Below are positions 36,901 through 45,907 of a DNA stretch of 53,426 bases, piece after piece (position 1 is the stretch's first letter; every line of letters begins with the position of its first letter). The notes beneath the pieces are model-generated. The model saw only the letters and a list, made by a program, of their open reading frames with translations. It was not told the origin of the DNA and did no database searches. The stretch spans positions 1-53,426 of the forward strand of contig NZ_LQOT01000032.1 of NCBI RefSeq assembly GCF_002101585.1, given 5' to 3'. This DNA comes from Mycolicibacter engbaekii (GTDB lineage: Bacteria > Actinomycetota > Actinomycetes > Mycobacteriales > Mycobacteriaceae). Both the position numbers and the translations under genes were made by a program.

Positions 36901-39900
36901 GTCGAACTCAAGGTGCCGCTGTCGGGTGTGTGGATCAGCATCCGCTTCACCGTGCCGGCCGCCGTCGTCGACGGCGCTGCCCCGCTGGTGTCCACCGAAG
37001 ACGCCGCCGCCGCGATGCGCTCGGTGCTGGCCATCGCCGCCGGTGTCGAGGGCCCGGAGGCCCTGCCCGCGGTGCACGAGGGCACGGCCACCGTGACCGT
37101 GGCGTGGGACCCCGAGCAGGTCGCCGACCACACCGGGGTGACCGCGACCTTCGGTGCGCCGCTGGCGCCGGGACTGTCCACCGTGCCCGACGCGCTCGTC
37201 GGCCGATGCTGGCCGGCGGTGTTCGCCGCCATCGGCTCGGCCACCACCGACACCGGTTTCCCGGTGGTCGAGGGCCTGCTGTCGCTGGTGCACCTGGATC
37301 ACGCGGCGCAGCTGCTCGGCGCGCTGCCGGCCGAGCCGGCCGAATTGACCGTCACCGCAACCGCTTCGGCGGCCACCGATACCGAGGTCGGGCGGGTCGT
37401 CCCGGTGTCGGTCACGGTCCGCGCGGCCGATGGAACCGAATTGGCCACCTTGGAGGAGCGGTTCGCCATCCGCGGGCGCACCGGCGCCGCGGAACTGACC
37501 GACCCGGTCCGGGCCGGCGGCGCGGTCTCCGACAACGCCACCGACACCCCGCGCCGCCGCCGGCGTGACGTCACCGTCACCGCACCGGTGGACATGCGGC
37601 CGTTCGCGGCGGTCTCCGGCGACTACAACCCGATCCACACCGATCGGGCCGCGGCACTGCTGGCCGGCCTGGAATCGCCCATCGTGCACGGCATGTGGCT
37701 CTCGGCCGCGGCCCAGCACGTGGTGACCGCCACCGACGGCCAGGCCCGCCCGCCGGCGCGGCTGGTCGGCTGGACGGCGCGTTTCCTCGGCATGGTCAAG
37801 CCCGGCGACGAGGTCGACTTCCGGGTGGATCGGGTCGGAATCGACCTGGGCGCAGAGGTTTTGGAGATCAGCGCCCGGATCGGGTCGGATCTGGTGATGT
37901 CGGCGACCGCGCGGCTGAGCGCCCCCAAGACCGTCTACGCGTTCCCGGGCCAGGGCATCCAGCACAAGGGCATGGGCATGGAGGTCCGGGCCCGGTCCAA
38001 GGCCGCCCGCACGGTGTGGGATTCGGCGGACAAGTTCACCCGCGAAACCCTGGGTTTCTCGGTGCTGCACGTGGTGCGCGACAACCCGACGTCCCTGATC
38101 GCATCCGGCGTGCACTACCAGCACCCCGACGGCGTGTTGAACCTGACGCAGTTCACCCAGGTGGCCATGGCCACGGTTGCCGCTGCGCAGGTCGCCGAGA
38201 TGCGCGAGCAGGGCGCCTTCGTCGAAGGCGCGATCGCCTGCGGTCACTCCGTCGGTGAGTACACCGCCCTGGCCTGCGTCAGCGGTGTCTACGAGCTCGA
38301 AGCACTGCTGGAGGTGGTGTTCCACCGCGGTTCGAAGATGCACGACATCGTGCCGCGCGACGCCATGGGCCGGTCCAACTACCGGCTGGCCGCCATCCGG
38401 CCGTCGCAGATCGACCTCGACGACGCCGACGTCACCGCTTTCGTCGCCGAGATCGCCGAGCGCACCGGGGAATTCCTGCAGATCGTCAACTTCAACCTGC
38501 GCGGCTCGCAGTACGCGATCGCCGGCACGGTGGCCGGTCTGGAGGCTCTGGAGGCCGAGGTCGAGCGCCGCCGCGAGATCAGCGGCGGCAAGCGCTCGTT
38601 CATCCTGGTGCCGGGCATCGACGTGCCGTTCCACTCGAGCGTGCTGCGCATCGGCGTGGACGACTTCCGCCGTTCGCTGGAGCGGGTGATGCCGCGTGAC
38701 GCCGACCCCGGGTTGCTCATCGGCCGCTACATCCCCAACCTGGTGCCCAGGCCGTTCACCCTGGACCGGGATTTCGTCCAGGAGATCCGCGACCTGGTGC
38801 CGGCCGAGCCCCTCGACGAGGTGCTGGCCGACTACGACACCTGGCGCAACGAGAAGCCGGCCGAACTGTGCCGCAAGATCGTCATCGAGTTGCTGGCCTG
38901 GCAGTTCGCCAGCCCGGTGCGCTGGATCGAGACCCAGGACCTGCTGTTCATCGAGCAGGCGGCCGGTGGGCTGGGCGTGGAGCGGTTCGTCGAGATCGGT
39001 GTGAAGACCGCACCGACCGTCGCCGGGCTGGCCACCAACACCCTCAAACTGCCCGAGTACGCCCACAGCACTGTGGAAGTGCTCAACGCCGAGCGGGACG
39101 CCGCGGTGCTGTTCGCCACCGACACCGACCCCGAGCCGGAGCCCGAGGAGGAGTCGGCGCCGGCGGAGGCGTCGGCAGAAGCCGCCCCCGCCGAGGCCGC
39201 CGCCCCGGCACCGGCCGCGCCGGCCGCGCCGTCCGGGGGCCCGCGCCCCGAGGACATCGCGTTCGACGCCGCCGACGCCACCTGCGCGCTGATCGCGTTG
39301 AGCGCCAAGATGCGCATCGACCAGATCGAGGCCCTGGACTCCATCGAGTCCATCACCGACGGGGCGTCCTCGCGGCGCAACCAGCTGCTGGTGGACCTGG
39401 GCTCCGAGCTGAACCTGGGCGCCATCGACGGCGCCGCCGAGGCCGACCTGGCCGGGCTGAAGTCGCAGGTGACCAAGCTGGCGCGCACCTACAAGCCGTA
39501 CGGCCCGGTGCTGACCGACGCGATCAACGACCAGCTCCGCACCATTCTGGGGCCCTCGGGCAAGCGGCCCGGCGCCATCGCCGAGCGGGTCAAGAAGACC
39601 TGGGAGCTCGGTGACGGCTGGGCCAAGCACGTCACCGTCGAGGTGGCGTTGGGGACGCGCGAAGGCTCCAGCGTCCGGGGCGGACCGTTGGGCGGCCTGC
39701 ACGAAGGTGCGCTCGCCGACGCTGCGGCTGTCGACAAGGTGATCGACGCGGCCGTGCAGGCTGTTGCCGCGCGGCGCGGTGTCGCGGTGAGCCTGCCGTC
39801 GGCAGGCGGTGGCGGCGGTGCGACCGTGGACGCTGCCGCGCTGGGCGAGTTCACCGCCCAGATCACCGGCCGCGACGGCGTGCTCGCTTCTGCTGCCCGG

Positions 39901-42900
39901 CTGGTGCTGGGCCAGCTCGGATTCGACGACGCCGTGAGTGCGCCGGCGGGTGTCACCGACAGCGAGCTGATCGATTTGGTGACCGCCGAACTGGGGTCGG
40001 ACTGGCCGCGCCTGGTGGCGCCGGCGTTCGACGGCCGCAAAGCGGTGCTGCTCGACGACCGCTGGGCCAGTGCCCGCGAGGACCTGGTCAAGCTGTGGCT
40101 GACCGACGAAGGCGAGATCGACGCCGACTGGACCCGTCTCGCCGAGCGTTTCGAGGGCACCGGCCATGTCGTGGCCACCCAGGCCACCTGGTGGCAGGGC
40201 CGGGCGCTGGCGTCGGGCCGGCAGATTCACGCCTCGCTCTACGCCCGGATCGCCGCCGGCGCGGAGAACCCCGGCCGGGGCCGCTACAGCGACGAGATCG
40301 CGGTGGTGACCGGGGCCTCCAAGGGCTCGATCGCGGCGTCGGTGGTCGGGCAGCTGCTCGACGGCGGTGCGACCGTGATCGCGACCACCTCCCGGCTCGA
40401 TGACGAGCGGCTGGGCTTCTACCGCAGCCTCTACCGCGAGCACGCCCGGTTCGGTGCCGCGCTGTGGGTGGTGCCCGCCAACATGGCCTCCTACACCGAT
40501 ATCGACGCACTCGTGGAGTGGGTCGGTACCGAGCAGGCCGAAAACCTTGGGCCGCAGTCGATTCATCTCAAGGATGCGCAGACCCCGACGCTGCTGTTCC
40601 CATTCGCAGCACCGCGGGTCGCCGGCGACCTGTCCGAGGCCGGTCCGCGTGCCGAGATGGAGATGAAGGTGCTGCTGTGGGCCGTGCAGCGGCTCATCGG
40701 CGGATTGTCGAAGATCGGTGCCGAACGTGACATCGCCTCGCGGCTGCACGTGGTGTTGCCGGGTTCGCCCAACCGCGGCATGTTCGGCGGTGACGGCGCC
40801 TACGGCGAGGCCAAGGCATCGCTGGACGCCTTGGTGGCGCGGTGGAAGGCCGAGTCGTCGTGGGCCTCGCGGGTCAGCCTCGCGCACGCCCTGATCGGCT
40901 GGACCCGAGGCACCGGGCTGATGGGCCACAACGACGTCATCGTCGATGCGGTCGAGGAAGCCGGTGTCACCACCTACTCGACCGAGCAGATGGCCGCCAT
41001 GCTGCTGGAGCTGTGCAGCGTCGAGTCCAAGGTGGCCGCGGCCAACGCGCCGATCGAGGCCGACCTGACCGGCGGCCTGGCCGAGGCGAACCTGGACATG
41101 GCAGAGCTGGCCGCCCGGGCGCGTGAGGAGATGACCGCCGAAGCGGCAGCCGAGGACGACTCCGCGGACGCCGACACCATTGCGGCACTGCCGAGCCCGC
41201 CGCGCGGGCACACCGCGGCACCCGCGCCGGCCTGGGCCGACCTCGACGTCGACCTGGCCGACATGGTGGTCATCGTCGGTGGCGCCGAACTCGGCCCGCT
41301 GGGCTCCTCTCGGACCCGCTTCGAGATGGAGGTCTCCGGCGAGCTGTCGGCCGCCGGTGTGCTGGAGCTGGCGTGGACCACCGGGCTGGTCACGTGGGAA
41401 GACGACCCGACACCCGGTTGGTACGACACCGCCACCGGCGAGCTGGTCGACGAGGCCGAGCTGGTCGAGCGGTACCACGACACCGTGGTCGAACGAGTCG
41501 GCATCCGCGAGTTCGTCGACGACGGAGCGATCGACCCGGACCACGCCTCGCCGCTGCTGGTCAGCGTGTTCCTGGACAAGGACTTCTCGTTCGTGGTCTC
41601 CAGCGAGGCCGACGCGCGCGCGTTCGTCGAGTTCGACCCCGAGCACACCGTGGTGCGCCCGGTGCCGGACTCCTCGGACTGGCAGGTGATCCGCAAGGCG
41701 GGCACCGAGATCCGGGTCCCGCGCAAGAGCAAGCTGTCGCGCACGGTGGGTGCTCAGATCCCGACCGGGTTCGACCCCACGGTGTGGGGCATCAGCCAGG
41801 ACATGGCCACGTCCATCGACCGGGTGGCGCTGTGGAACATCGTCGCCACCGTGGATGCGTTCCTGTCGGCGGGCTTCACCCCGACCGAGCTGATGCGCTG
41901 GGTGCATCCGTCGCTGGTGGCCAGCACCCAGGGCACCGGCATGGGCGGCATGACCTCGATGCAGACCATGTATCACGGCAACCTGCTCGGGCGCGCCAAG
42001 CCCAACGACATCCTGCAGGAAGTCCTGCCGAACGTGGTTGCGGCGCATGTGGTCCAGAGCTACATCGGCTCCTACGGCGCGATGATCCACCCGGTGGCCG
42101 CCTGTGCCACCGCGGCGGTTTCGGTCGAAGAGGGCGTCGACAAGATCCGGCTGGGCAAGGCGGAGCTGGTGGTCACCGGCGGGTACGACGACCTGACGCT
42201 GGAGGCCATCATCGGATTCGGTGACATGGCGGCCACCGCCGACACCGAGATGATGCGCGCCAAGGGCATCAGCGACTCGAAGTTCTCCCGCGCCAACGAC
42301 CGGCGCCGGCTGGGCTTCGTCGAGGCCCAGGGCGGCGGAACCATTCTGCTGGCCCGCGGCGACCTGGCCGCCAAGATGGGCCTGCCGGTGCTGGCCGTGG
42401 TGGCCTACGCACAGAGCTTCGCCGACGGCGTGCACACCTCGATCCCGGCGCCGGGCCTGGGCGCGCTGGGCGCGGGCCGCGGCGGCAAGGACTCGGTGCT
42501 GGCCCGCTCGCTGGCCAAACTGGGCGTGGGCGCCGATGACATCGCGGTGGTGTCCAAACACGACACCTCCACGTTGGCCAACGACCCCAACGAGACCGAG
42601 CTGCATGAGCGGCTGGCCGACTCGCTGGGCCGCTCGGAGGGTGCACCGCTGTTCGTGATCAGCCAGAAGAGCCTCACCGGGCACGCCAAGGGCGGCGCGG
42701 CGGTGTTCCAGATCATGGGCCTGTGCCAGGTGCTGGCCAACGGGGTCATTCCGCCGAACCGGAGCCTGGACTGCGTCGACGACGAGCTGGCGACCGCCGG
42801 GCACCTGGTGTGGGCGCGCGAGACCCTGGAGCTGGGGGAGAAGTTCCCGCTCAAGGCCGGGCTGGTCACCAGCCTCGGATTCGGTCACGTCTCGGGGCTG

Positions 42901-43155
42901 GTCGCCCTGGTGCACCCGGCGGCGTTCCTGGCGGCGCTGGACCCGACTCAGCGCGCGACCTACCAGGAGCAGGCAGCTGCCCGGGTGCTGGCCGGCCAGC
43001 GGCGTCTCGCCTCGGCGATCGCCGGCGGCAAGCCGATGTACGAGCGGCCCGCGGACCGGCGGTTCGACCACTCCACGCCGGAGAAGCGTCAGGAGTCGGC
43101 GATGCTGCTCAACCCGGCGGCACGGCTCGGCGACGACGACGTCTATATCGGCTAA
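33925..43155 (+). CDS. fas: Type I fatty acid synthase
   Basis: 3076 residues (M. tuberculosis Fas 3069). Makes C16-C26 acyl-CoA from acetyl- and malonyl-CoA; products are membrane lipids and mycolic acid precursors. Domain order reads as: acetyltransferase (GHSQG, Ser151), FMN enoyl reductase (from about 410, SPILLAGMTPTTVD; VEGGRAGGHHS), dehydratase (SGDYNPIHTDRAA, about 1230), malonyl/palmitoyl transferase (CGHSVGEY, Ser1442), a Pro/Ala/Glu-rich linker (about 1735-1775), acyl carrier protein (ALDSIES, Ser1806), ketoreductase (VVTGASKGSIAAS, about 2127) and ketosynthase (Cys2727 in AACATAAV, then KHDTSTLAND and SLTGHAKGG). All catalytic residues are present. GTG at 33925 gives MTIHEHDRVSAD, the known N-terminus; acpS follows. 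Confidence 0.97.
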   Translation: MTIHEHDRVSADGSGSGRFPSASSALVDRLTAGEPYAVAFGGQGSAWLESLEELVSSAGIETELATLAGEADLLLEPIANELVVVRPIGFEPLQWVRALAAEDPIPSAKQLTSAAVSVPGVLLTQIAAMRALERQGLDLAATPPVAAAGHSQGILAVESLKAGGANDVQLLAIAQLVGAAGTLVARRRGISVLGDRPPMVSITNVDPERISQLLDEFAQDVRTVLPPVLSIRNGRRAVVITGTPEQLSRFELYCEQIADKEAAERKNKLRGGAVFAPVFEPVQVEVGFHSPRLSDGVEIVGQWAARVGLDVELTRQLASSILVGQVDWVDEVTALHEAGARWILDLGPGDILTRLTAPVIRGLGIGIVPVATRGGQRNLFTIGAVPEVARPWTSYAPTVVALPDGRVKLETKFTRLTGRSPILLAGMTPTTVDAKIVAAAANAGHWAELAGGGQVTEEIFDDRVAQLTELLEPGRTVQFNSLFLDPYLWKLQVGGKRLVQKARQSGAPFDGLVISAGIPELEEAVELIAELNDAGISHVVFKPGTVEQIRSVIRIAAEAPTAPVIVHVEGGRAGGHHSWEDLDDLLLATYSELRSQPNITLCVGGGIGTPEQAAEYLSGRWSQQHGFPLMPVDGILVGTAAMATKEATTSPAVKQMLVDTVGTDQWIGAGKAQGGMASSRSQLGADIHEIDNVASRCGRLLDEVAGDGEAVAARRDEIIAAMADTAKPYFGDVAEMTYAQWLRRYVELAIGAGDSTADTASPDSPWLADTWRERFGSMLQRAEARLHELESGPIETLFADTPQGQAILDRPAEAIEALVARYPDAETVRLHPADAPFFTQLCKTPGKPVNFVPVIDKDVRRWWRSDSLWQAHDARYTAEQVCIIPGTAAVAGITRIDEPVGELLDRFEQAAVDQVLAAGTEPVPVSARRRGRTDVTGALAVVLDAPDVLWAGRTATNPVHRIADPHEWQVHENRTASHPSTGARLEAVSESTVELKVPLSGVWISIRFTVPAAVVDGAAPLVSTEDAAAAMRSVLAIAAGVEGPEALPAVHEGTATVTVAWDPEQVADHTGVTATFGAPLAPGLSTVPDALVGRCWPAVFAAIGSATTDTGFPVVEGLLSLVHLDHAAQLLGALPAEPAELTVTATASAATDTEVGRVVPVSVTVRAADGTELATLEERFAIRGRTGAAELTDPVRAGGAVSDNATDTPRRRRRDVTVTAPVDMRPFAAVSGDYNPIHTDRAAALLAGLESPIVHGMWLSAAAQHVVTATDGQARPPARLVGWTARFLGMVKPGDEVDFRVDRVGIDLGAEVLEISARIGSDLVMSATARLSAPKTVYAFPGQGIQHKGMGMEVRARSKAARTVWDSADKFTRETLGFSVLHVVRDNPTSLIASGVHYQHPDGVLNLTQFTQVAMATVAAAQVAEMREQGAFVEGAIACGHSVGEYTALACVSGVYELEALLEVVFHRGSKMHDIVPRDAMGRSNYRLAAIRPSQIDLDDADVTAFVAEIAERTGEFLQIVNFNLRGSQYAIAGTVAGLEALEAEVERRREISGGKRSFILVPGIDVPFHSSVLRIGVDDFRRSLERVMPRDADPGLLIGRYIPNLVPRPFTLDRDFVQEIRDLVPAEPLDEVLADYDTWRNEKPAELCRKIVIELLAWQFASPVRWIETQDLLFIEQAAGGLGVERFVEIGVKTAPTVAGLATNTLKLPEYAHSTVEVLNAERDAAVLFATDTDPEPEPEEESAPAEASAEAAPAEAAAPAPAAPAAPSGGPRPEDIAFDAADATCALIALSAKMRIDQIEALDSIESITDGASSRRNQLLVDLGSELNLGAIDGAAEADLAGLKSQVTKLARTYKPYGPVLTDAINDQLRTILGPSGKRPGAIAERVKKTWELGDGWAKHVTVEVALGTREGSSVRGGPLGGLHEGALADAAAVDKVIDAAVQAVAARRGVAVSLPSAGGGGGATVDAAALGEFTAQITGRDGVLASAARLVLGQLGFDDAVSAPAGVTDSELIDLVTAELGSDWPRLVAPAFDGRKAVLLDDRWASAREDLVKLWLTDEGEIDADWTRLAERFEGTGHVVATQATWWQGRALASGRQIHASLYARIAAGAENPGRGRYSDEIAVVTGASKGSIAASVVGQLLDGGATVIATTSRLDDERLGFYRSLYREHARFGAALWVVPANMASYTDIDALVEWVGTEQAENLGPQSIHLKDAQTPTLLFPFAAPRVAGDLSEAGPRAEMEMKVLLWAVQRLIGGLSKIGAERDIASRLHVVLPGSPNRGMFGGDGAYGEAKASLDALVARWKAESSWASRVSLAHALIGWTRGTGLMGHNDVIVDAVEEAGVTTYSTEQMAAMLLELCSVESKVAAANAPIEADLTGGLAEANLDMAELAARAREEMTAEAAAEDDSADADTIAALPSPPRGHTAAPAPAWADLDVDLADMVVIVGGAELGPLGSSRTRFEMEVSGELSAAGVLELAWTTGLVTWEDDPTPGWYDTATGELVDEAELVERYHDTVVERVGIREFVDDGAIDPDHASPLLVSVFLDKDFSFVVSSEADARAFVEFDPEHTVVRPVPDSSDWQVIRKAGTEIRVPRKSKLSRTVGAQIPTGFDPTVWGISQDMATSIDRVALWNIVATVDAFLSAGFTPTELMRWVHPSLVASTQGTGMGGMTSMQTMYHGNLLGRAKPNDILQEVLPNVVAAHVVQSYIGSYGAMIHPVAACATAAVSVEEGVDKIRLGKAELVVTGGYDDLTLEAIIGFGDMAATADTEMMRAKGISDSKFSRANDRRRLGFVEAQGGGTILLARGDLAAKMGLPVLAVVAYAQSFADGVHTSIPAPGLGALGAGRGGKDSVLARSLAKLGVGADDIAVVSKHDTSTLANDPNETELHERLADSLGRSEGAPLFVISQKSLTGHAKGGAAVFQIMGLCQVLANGVIPPNRSLDCVDDELATAGHLVWARETLELGEKFPLKAGLVTSLGFGHVSGLVALVHPAAFLAALDPTQRATYQEQAAARVLAGQRRLASAIAGGKPMYERPADRRFDHSTPEKRQESAMLLNPAARLGDDDVYIG

Positions 43156-43216
43156 CGTCACCGGCTATGGGCCGCGCCGCGACGATGCACAGCGAACCGA
43201 CGACGAGGAGCGGTGC

Positions 43217-43606
43217 ATGAGCATCGTTGGTGTGGGGATCGACCTCGTTTCGATTCCCGATTTCGCCGAGCAGGTCGACCAACCCGGGACGGTGTTCACC
43301 GAGACGTTCACCCCCGGTGAGCGGCGGGATGCCTCCGACAAGAGTTCTTCGGCGGCACGGCACCTGGCGGCCCGCTGGGCGGCCAAGGAGGCGGTGATCA
43401 AGGCGTGGTCGGGGTCGCGGTTCGCGCAGAAGCCGGTGTTGCCGGAGGCGATTCACCGCGACATCGAGGTGGTGACCGACACCTGGGGACGCCCGAAGGT
43501 GCGACTCTCCGGGGAGATCGCACAGCATCTGGCTGAGGTGACGATCCATGTGTCGCTGACCCACGACGGCGACACCGCCGCCGCGGTCGCCATCCTGGAG
43601 GCTTAG
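43217..43606 (+). CDS. acpS: Holo-[acyl-carrier-protein] synthase AcpS
   Basis: 129 residues. It transfers 4'-phosphopantetheine from CoA to the ACP serine of Fas. Magnesium-binding motifs are present: GVGIDLVSIPDF near the N-terminus and the RWAAKEAVIKAW helix. ATG at 43217, 61 bp after fas on the same strand; fas-acpS is a conserved operon in mycobacteria. The coupling supplies the enzyme that activates the synthase encoded just upstream. Confidence 0.96.
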   Translation: MSIVGVGIDLVSIPDFAEQVDQPGTVFTETFTPGERRDASDKSSSAARHLAARWAAKEAVIKAWSGSRFAQKPVLPEAIHRDIEVVTDTWGRPKVRLSGEIAQHLAEVTIHVSLTHDGDTAAAVAILEA

Positions 43607-43624
43607 CGAGATGGCAGGTCGGTG

Positions 43625-44959
43625 ATGAGTGATCTGGTTGCGCGGGTCCGCGACGTCTTGCCGTCGGTGCGGGCCGACTTGGAGGATCTGGTGCGTATCG
43701 AGTCGGTGTGGGCCGATCCGGCCCGCCGCCCCGAGGTGCACCGCAGTGCACAGCGCGTCGCGGATCTGTTGAGCCAGGCGGGTTTCCCGCAGGTGCGCAT
43801 CGTCGCCGAAGGGGGAGCGCCGGCGGTCATCGCCCACTACCCGCCACCGCCTGCAGCGCCCACCGTGCTGCTCTACGCCCACCACGACGTGCAGCCCGAG
43901 GGGGACGCGCAGCAGTGGGACTCGCCGCCGTTCGAGCCCACCGAACGCGACGGGCGCCTCTACGGCCGGGGCACCGCCGACGACAAGGCGGGGATCGCCA
44001 CACATCTGGCGGCCTTCCGGGCGCACGGCGGCCGCCCGCCGGTCGGGGTGACGGTCTTCGTCGAAGGCGAGGAGGAGTCCGGGTCACCGTCGCTGGGCGC
44101 GTTGCTGGCCGCGCACCGCGAAGCGCTGCGCGCCGACGTGATCGTCATCGCCGACTCGGACAATTGGAGCACCGAGATCCCCTCGCTGACAGTGTCGCTG
44201 CGCGGGCTGGCGGACTGCGTGGTGGAAGTCGCCACGCTCGACCACGGCCTGCACTCGGGCCTGTGGGGCGGAGTGGTGCCCGACGCGCTGACCGTGCTGG
44301 TACGCCTGCTGGCGAGCCTGCACGACGACGACGGCAACGTGGCAGTCGCCGGCCTTCACGAAAGCGTGGCCGCGCCGGTCGATTACCCGCCCGAGCGCGT
44401 GCGGGCCGACACCGGGCTGCTGGACGGGGTGGCCGAGATCGGTTCCGGCTCGGTACCGCAACGGATGTGGGCCAAGCCGGCGATCACCGTCATCGGAATC
44501 GACACGACCAGCATTGCGGCATCGTCGAATACGCTGATTCCCCGGGCGCGGGCGAAGGTGAGCATGCGGGTAGCCCCCGGCGGCGACGCCGCCGCCCACC
44601 TGGATGCGCTGGCCGCGCACCTGCGGCAGCATGCGCCGTGGGGGGCCCAGGTGACGGTCACCCCGGGCGATGTCGGTCAGCCCTACGCGATCGACGCCAC
44701 CGGCCCGGTGTACGACGCCGCCCGGGCCGCGTTCGCCCAGGCATGGGGCGTGCAGCCGATCGACATGGGCATGGGCGGTTCCATCCCGTTCATCGCCGAG
44801 TTCGCCGCGGCCTATCCGGACGCGACCATTCTGGTGACCGGCGTGGAGGATCCCGCAACCCAGGCGCACAGCGTCAACGAGAGCCTGCATCTGGGCGTGC
44901 TGGAACGCGCCGCCACCGCCGAGGCGCTGTTACTGGAGAAGCTGGGCAGATGCCGCTGA
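43625..44959 (+). CDS. M20 family metallopeptidase / dipeptidase
   Basis: 444 residues. Two-zinc peptidase with the expected ligands: His86 and Asp88 (LYAHHDVQPEG), bridging Asp119 (GRGTADDKAG), catalytic/ligand glutamates 149-150 (FVEGEEESGSP), and a dimerisation lid domain (about 190-310). No signal peptide, so cytosolic. Likely cleaves dipeptides or N-acyl amino acids; homologue of Rv2522c. ATG at 43625 is preferred over the GTG three bases earlier because GGCAGG is six bases upstream of the ATG. It starts 18 bp after acpS and may be in the same operon. Its last 10 bases overlap the LysR gene. Confidence 0.9.
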   Translation: MSDLVARVRDVLPSVRADLEDLVRIESVWADPARRPEVHRSAQRVADLLSQAGFPQVRIVAEGGAPAVIAHYPPPPAAPTVLLYAHHDVQPEGDAQQWDSPPFEPTERDGRLYGRGTADDKAGIATHLAAFRAHGGRPPVGVTVFVEGEEESGSPSLGALLAAHREALRADVIVIADSDNWSTEIPSLTVSLRGLADCVVEVATLDHGLHSGLWGGVVPDALTVLVRLLASLHDDDGNVAVAGLHESVAAPVDYPPERVRADTGLLDGVAEIGSGSVPQRMWAKPAITVIGIDTTSIAASSNTLIPRARAKVSMRVAPGGDAAAHLDALAAHLRQHAPWGAQVTVTPGDVGQPYAIDATGPVYDAARAAFAQAWGVQPIDMGMGGSIPFIAEFAAAYPDATILVTGVEDPATQAHSVNESLHLGVLERAATAEALLLEKLGRCR

Positions 44960-45894
44960 GCCCCCGCATGCCCGATCTGCCGGCGTTTGAGATGTTGCTC
45001 GCCATCGCCAAGACCGGCAGCCTGGGTGCGGCCGGCCGGGAACTGGGGCTGACACAGCAGGCCGTCTCGGCGCGCCTGTCGGCCATGGAGGCCCAGACCG
45101 GAGTACGGCTGGTGACCCGCAGTGCCCGGGGCTCGCAACTGACCTCGGCCGGTGCCGTCGTCACGGAGTGGGCGGACCAGCTGCTGGAGGTAGCCGCCCA
45201 CGTCGATGCCGGGCTGGCTTCGTTGCGGTCGGCCAGCCGCAAGAAGGTGACCGTGGCCGCCAGCCTGACCGTCGCCGAACATCTGATGCCCCGGTGGATC
45301 GTGTCACTGCAGGCCTCCGCGGCTCGAGCGGGACACCCCGCCCCGGACGTCATTCTGGCCGCCGGCAACAGCGAGCAGGCGATCGCCAACGTCCGCGACG
45401 GCTCGGCAGACCTCGGCTTCATCGAGAGTCCGGGGGCACTGGCGGGCATCCGCAGCCGGGTCGTCGCCCAGGACAGCCTCGTGGTGGTCGTCCCGCCCGA
45501 CCACAAATGGGTGCGTCGCTCCAAGCCGGTGAGCGCCGCGGAGCTGAGCCAGACCCCGCTGGTCGTCCGGGAACAGGGGTCGGGCACGCGGGACACGCTG
45601 ACGGCGGCGTTACGCGCCGTCTTGGGTCCCGGCGTCCAGCAGGCAGCTCCGGCGCTGGAACTGTCGTCGTCGGTGGCCGTGCGCGGTGCCGTGCTGGCTG
45701 GCGCCGGGCCGGCGGTGATGAGCAGATTGGCCGTCGCCGACGACCTTGCGATCGGCAGGCTGCGCTGCGTCGACGTGCCCGAAGTGGACCTGCGCCGGAC
45801 GCTGCGGGCGATCTGGACAGGTGGACGCAATCCACCGGCCGGTGCGGTCCGGGAGCTGTTGAGCCACATCGGCAGCACCGCCGCCCAGCACTGA
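44950..45894 (+). CDS. LysR-family transcriptional regulator
   Basis: 314 residues. N-terminal winged helix-turn-helix (about 8-66: MLLAIAKTGSLGAAGRELGLTQQAVSARLSAME) and a C-terminal periplasmic-binding-protein-like effector domain (about 90-300). The ATG at 44950 overlaps the M20 peptidase gene by 10 bases; an ATG at 44968 is also possible. Effector and targets unknown. LysR proteins often control neighbouring divergent genes, but here the upstream neighbour is co-directional and the downstream flavoprotein gene is convergent, so context gives no target. Confidence 0.9.
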   Translation: MPLSPRMPDLPAFEMLLAIAKTGSLGAAGRELGLTQQAVSARLSAMEAQTGVRLVTRSARGSQLTSAGAVVTEWADQLLEVAAHVDAGLASLRSASRKKVTVAASLTVAEHLMPRWIVSLQASAARAGHPAPDVILAAGNSEQAIANVRDGSADLGFIESPGALAGIRSRVVAQDSLVVVVPPDHKWVRRSKPVSAAELSQTPLVVREQGSGTRDTLTAALRAVLGPGVQQAAPALELSSSVAVRGAVLAGAGPAVMSRLAVADDLAIGRLRCVDVPEVDLRRTLRAIWTGGRNPPAGAVRELLSHIGSTAAQH

Positions 45895-45907
45895 CCGGCC
45901 GCAGCGG

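Noticed and set aside
33898..43161. An open frame of 3087 codons on the minus strand, antisense to almost all of fas
   Set aside because: It mirrors the fas codons: with very high GC at third positions the opposite strand rarely meets a stop. Its translation is Arg/Gly/Gln/His-rich with no domain, and fas on the plus strand is complete with all catalytic motifs.
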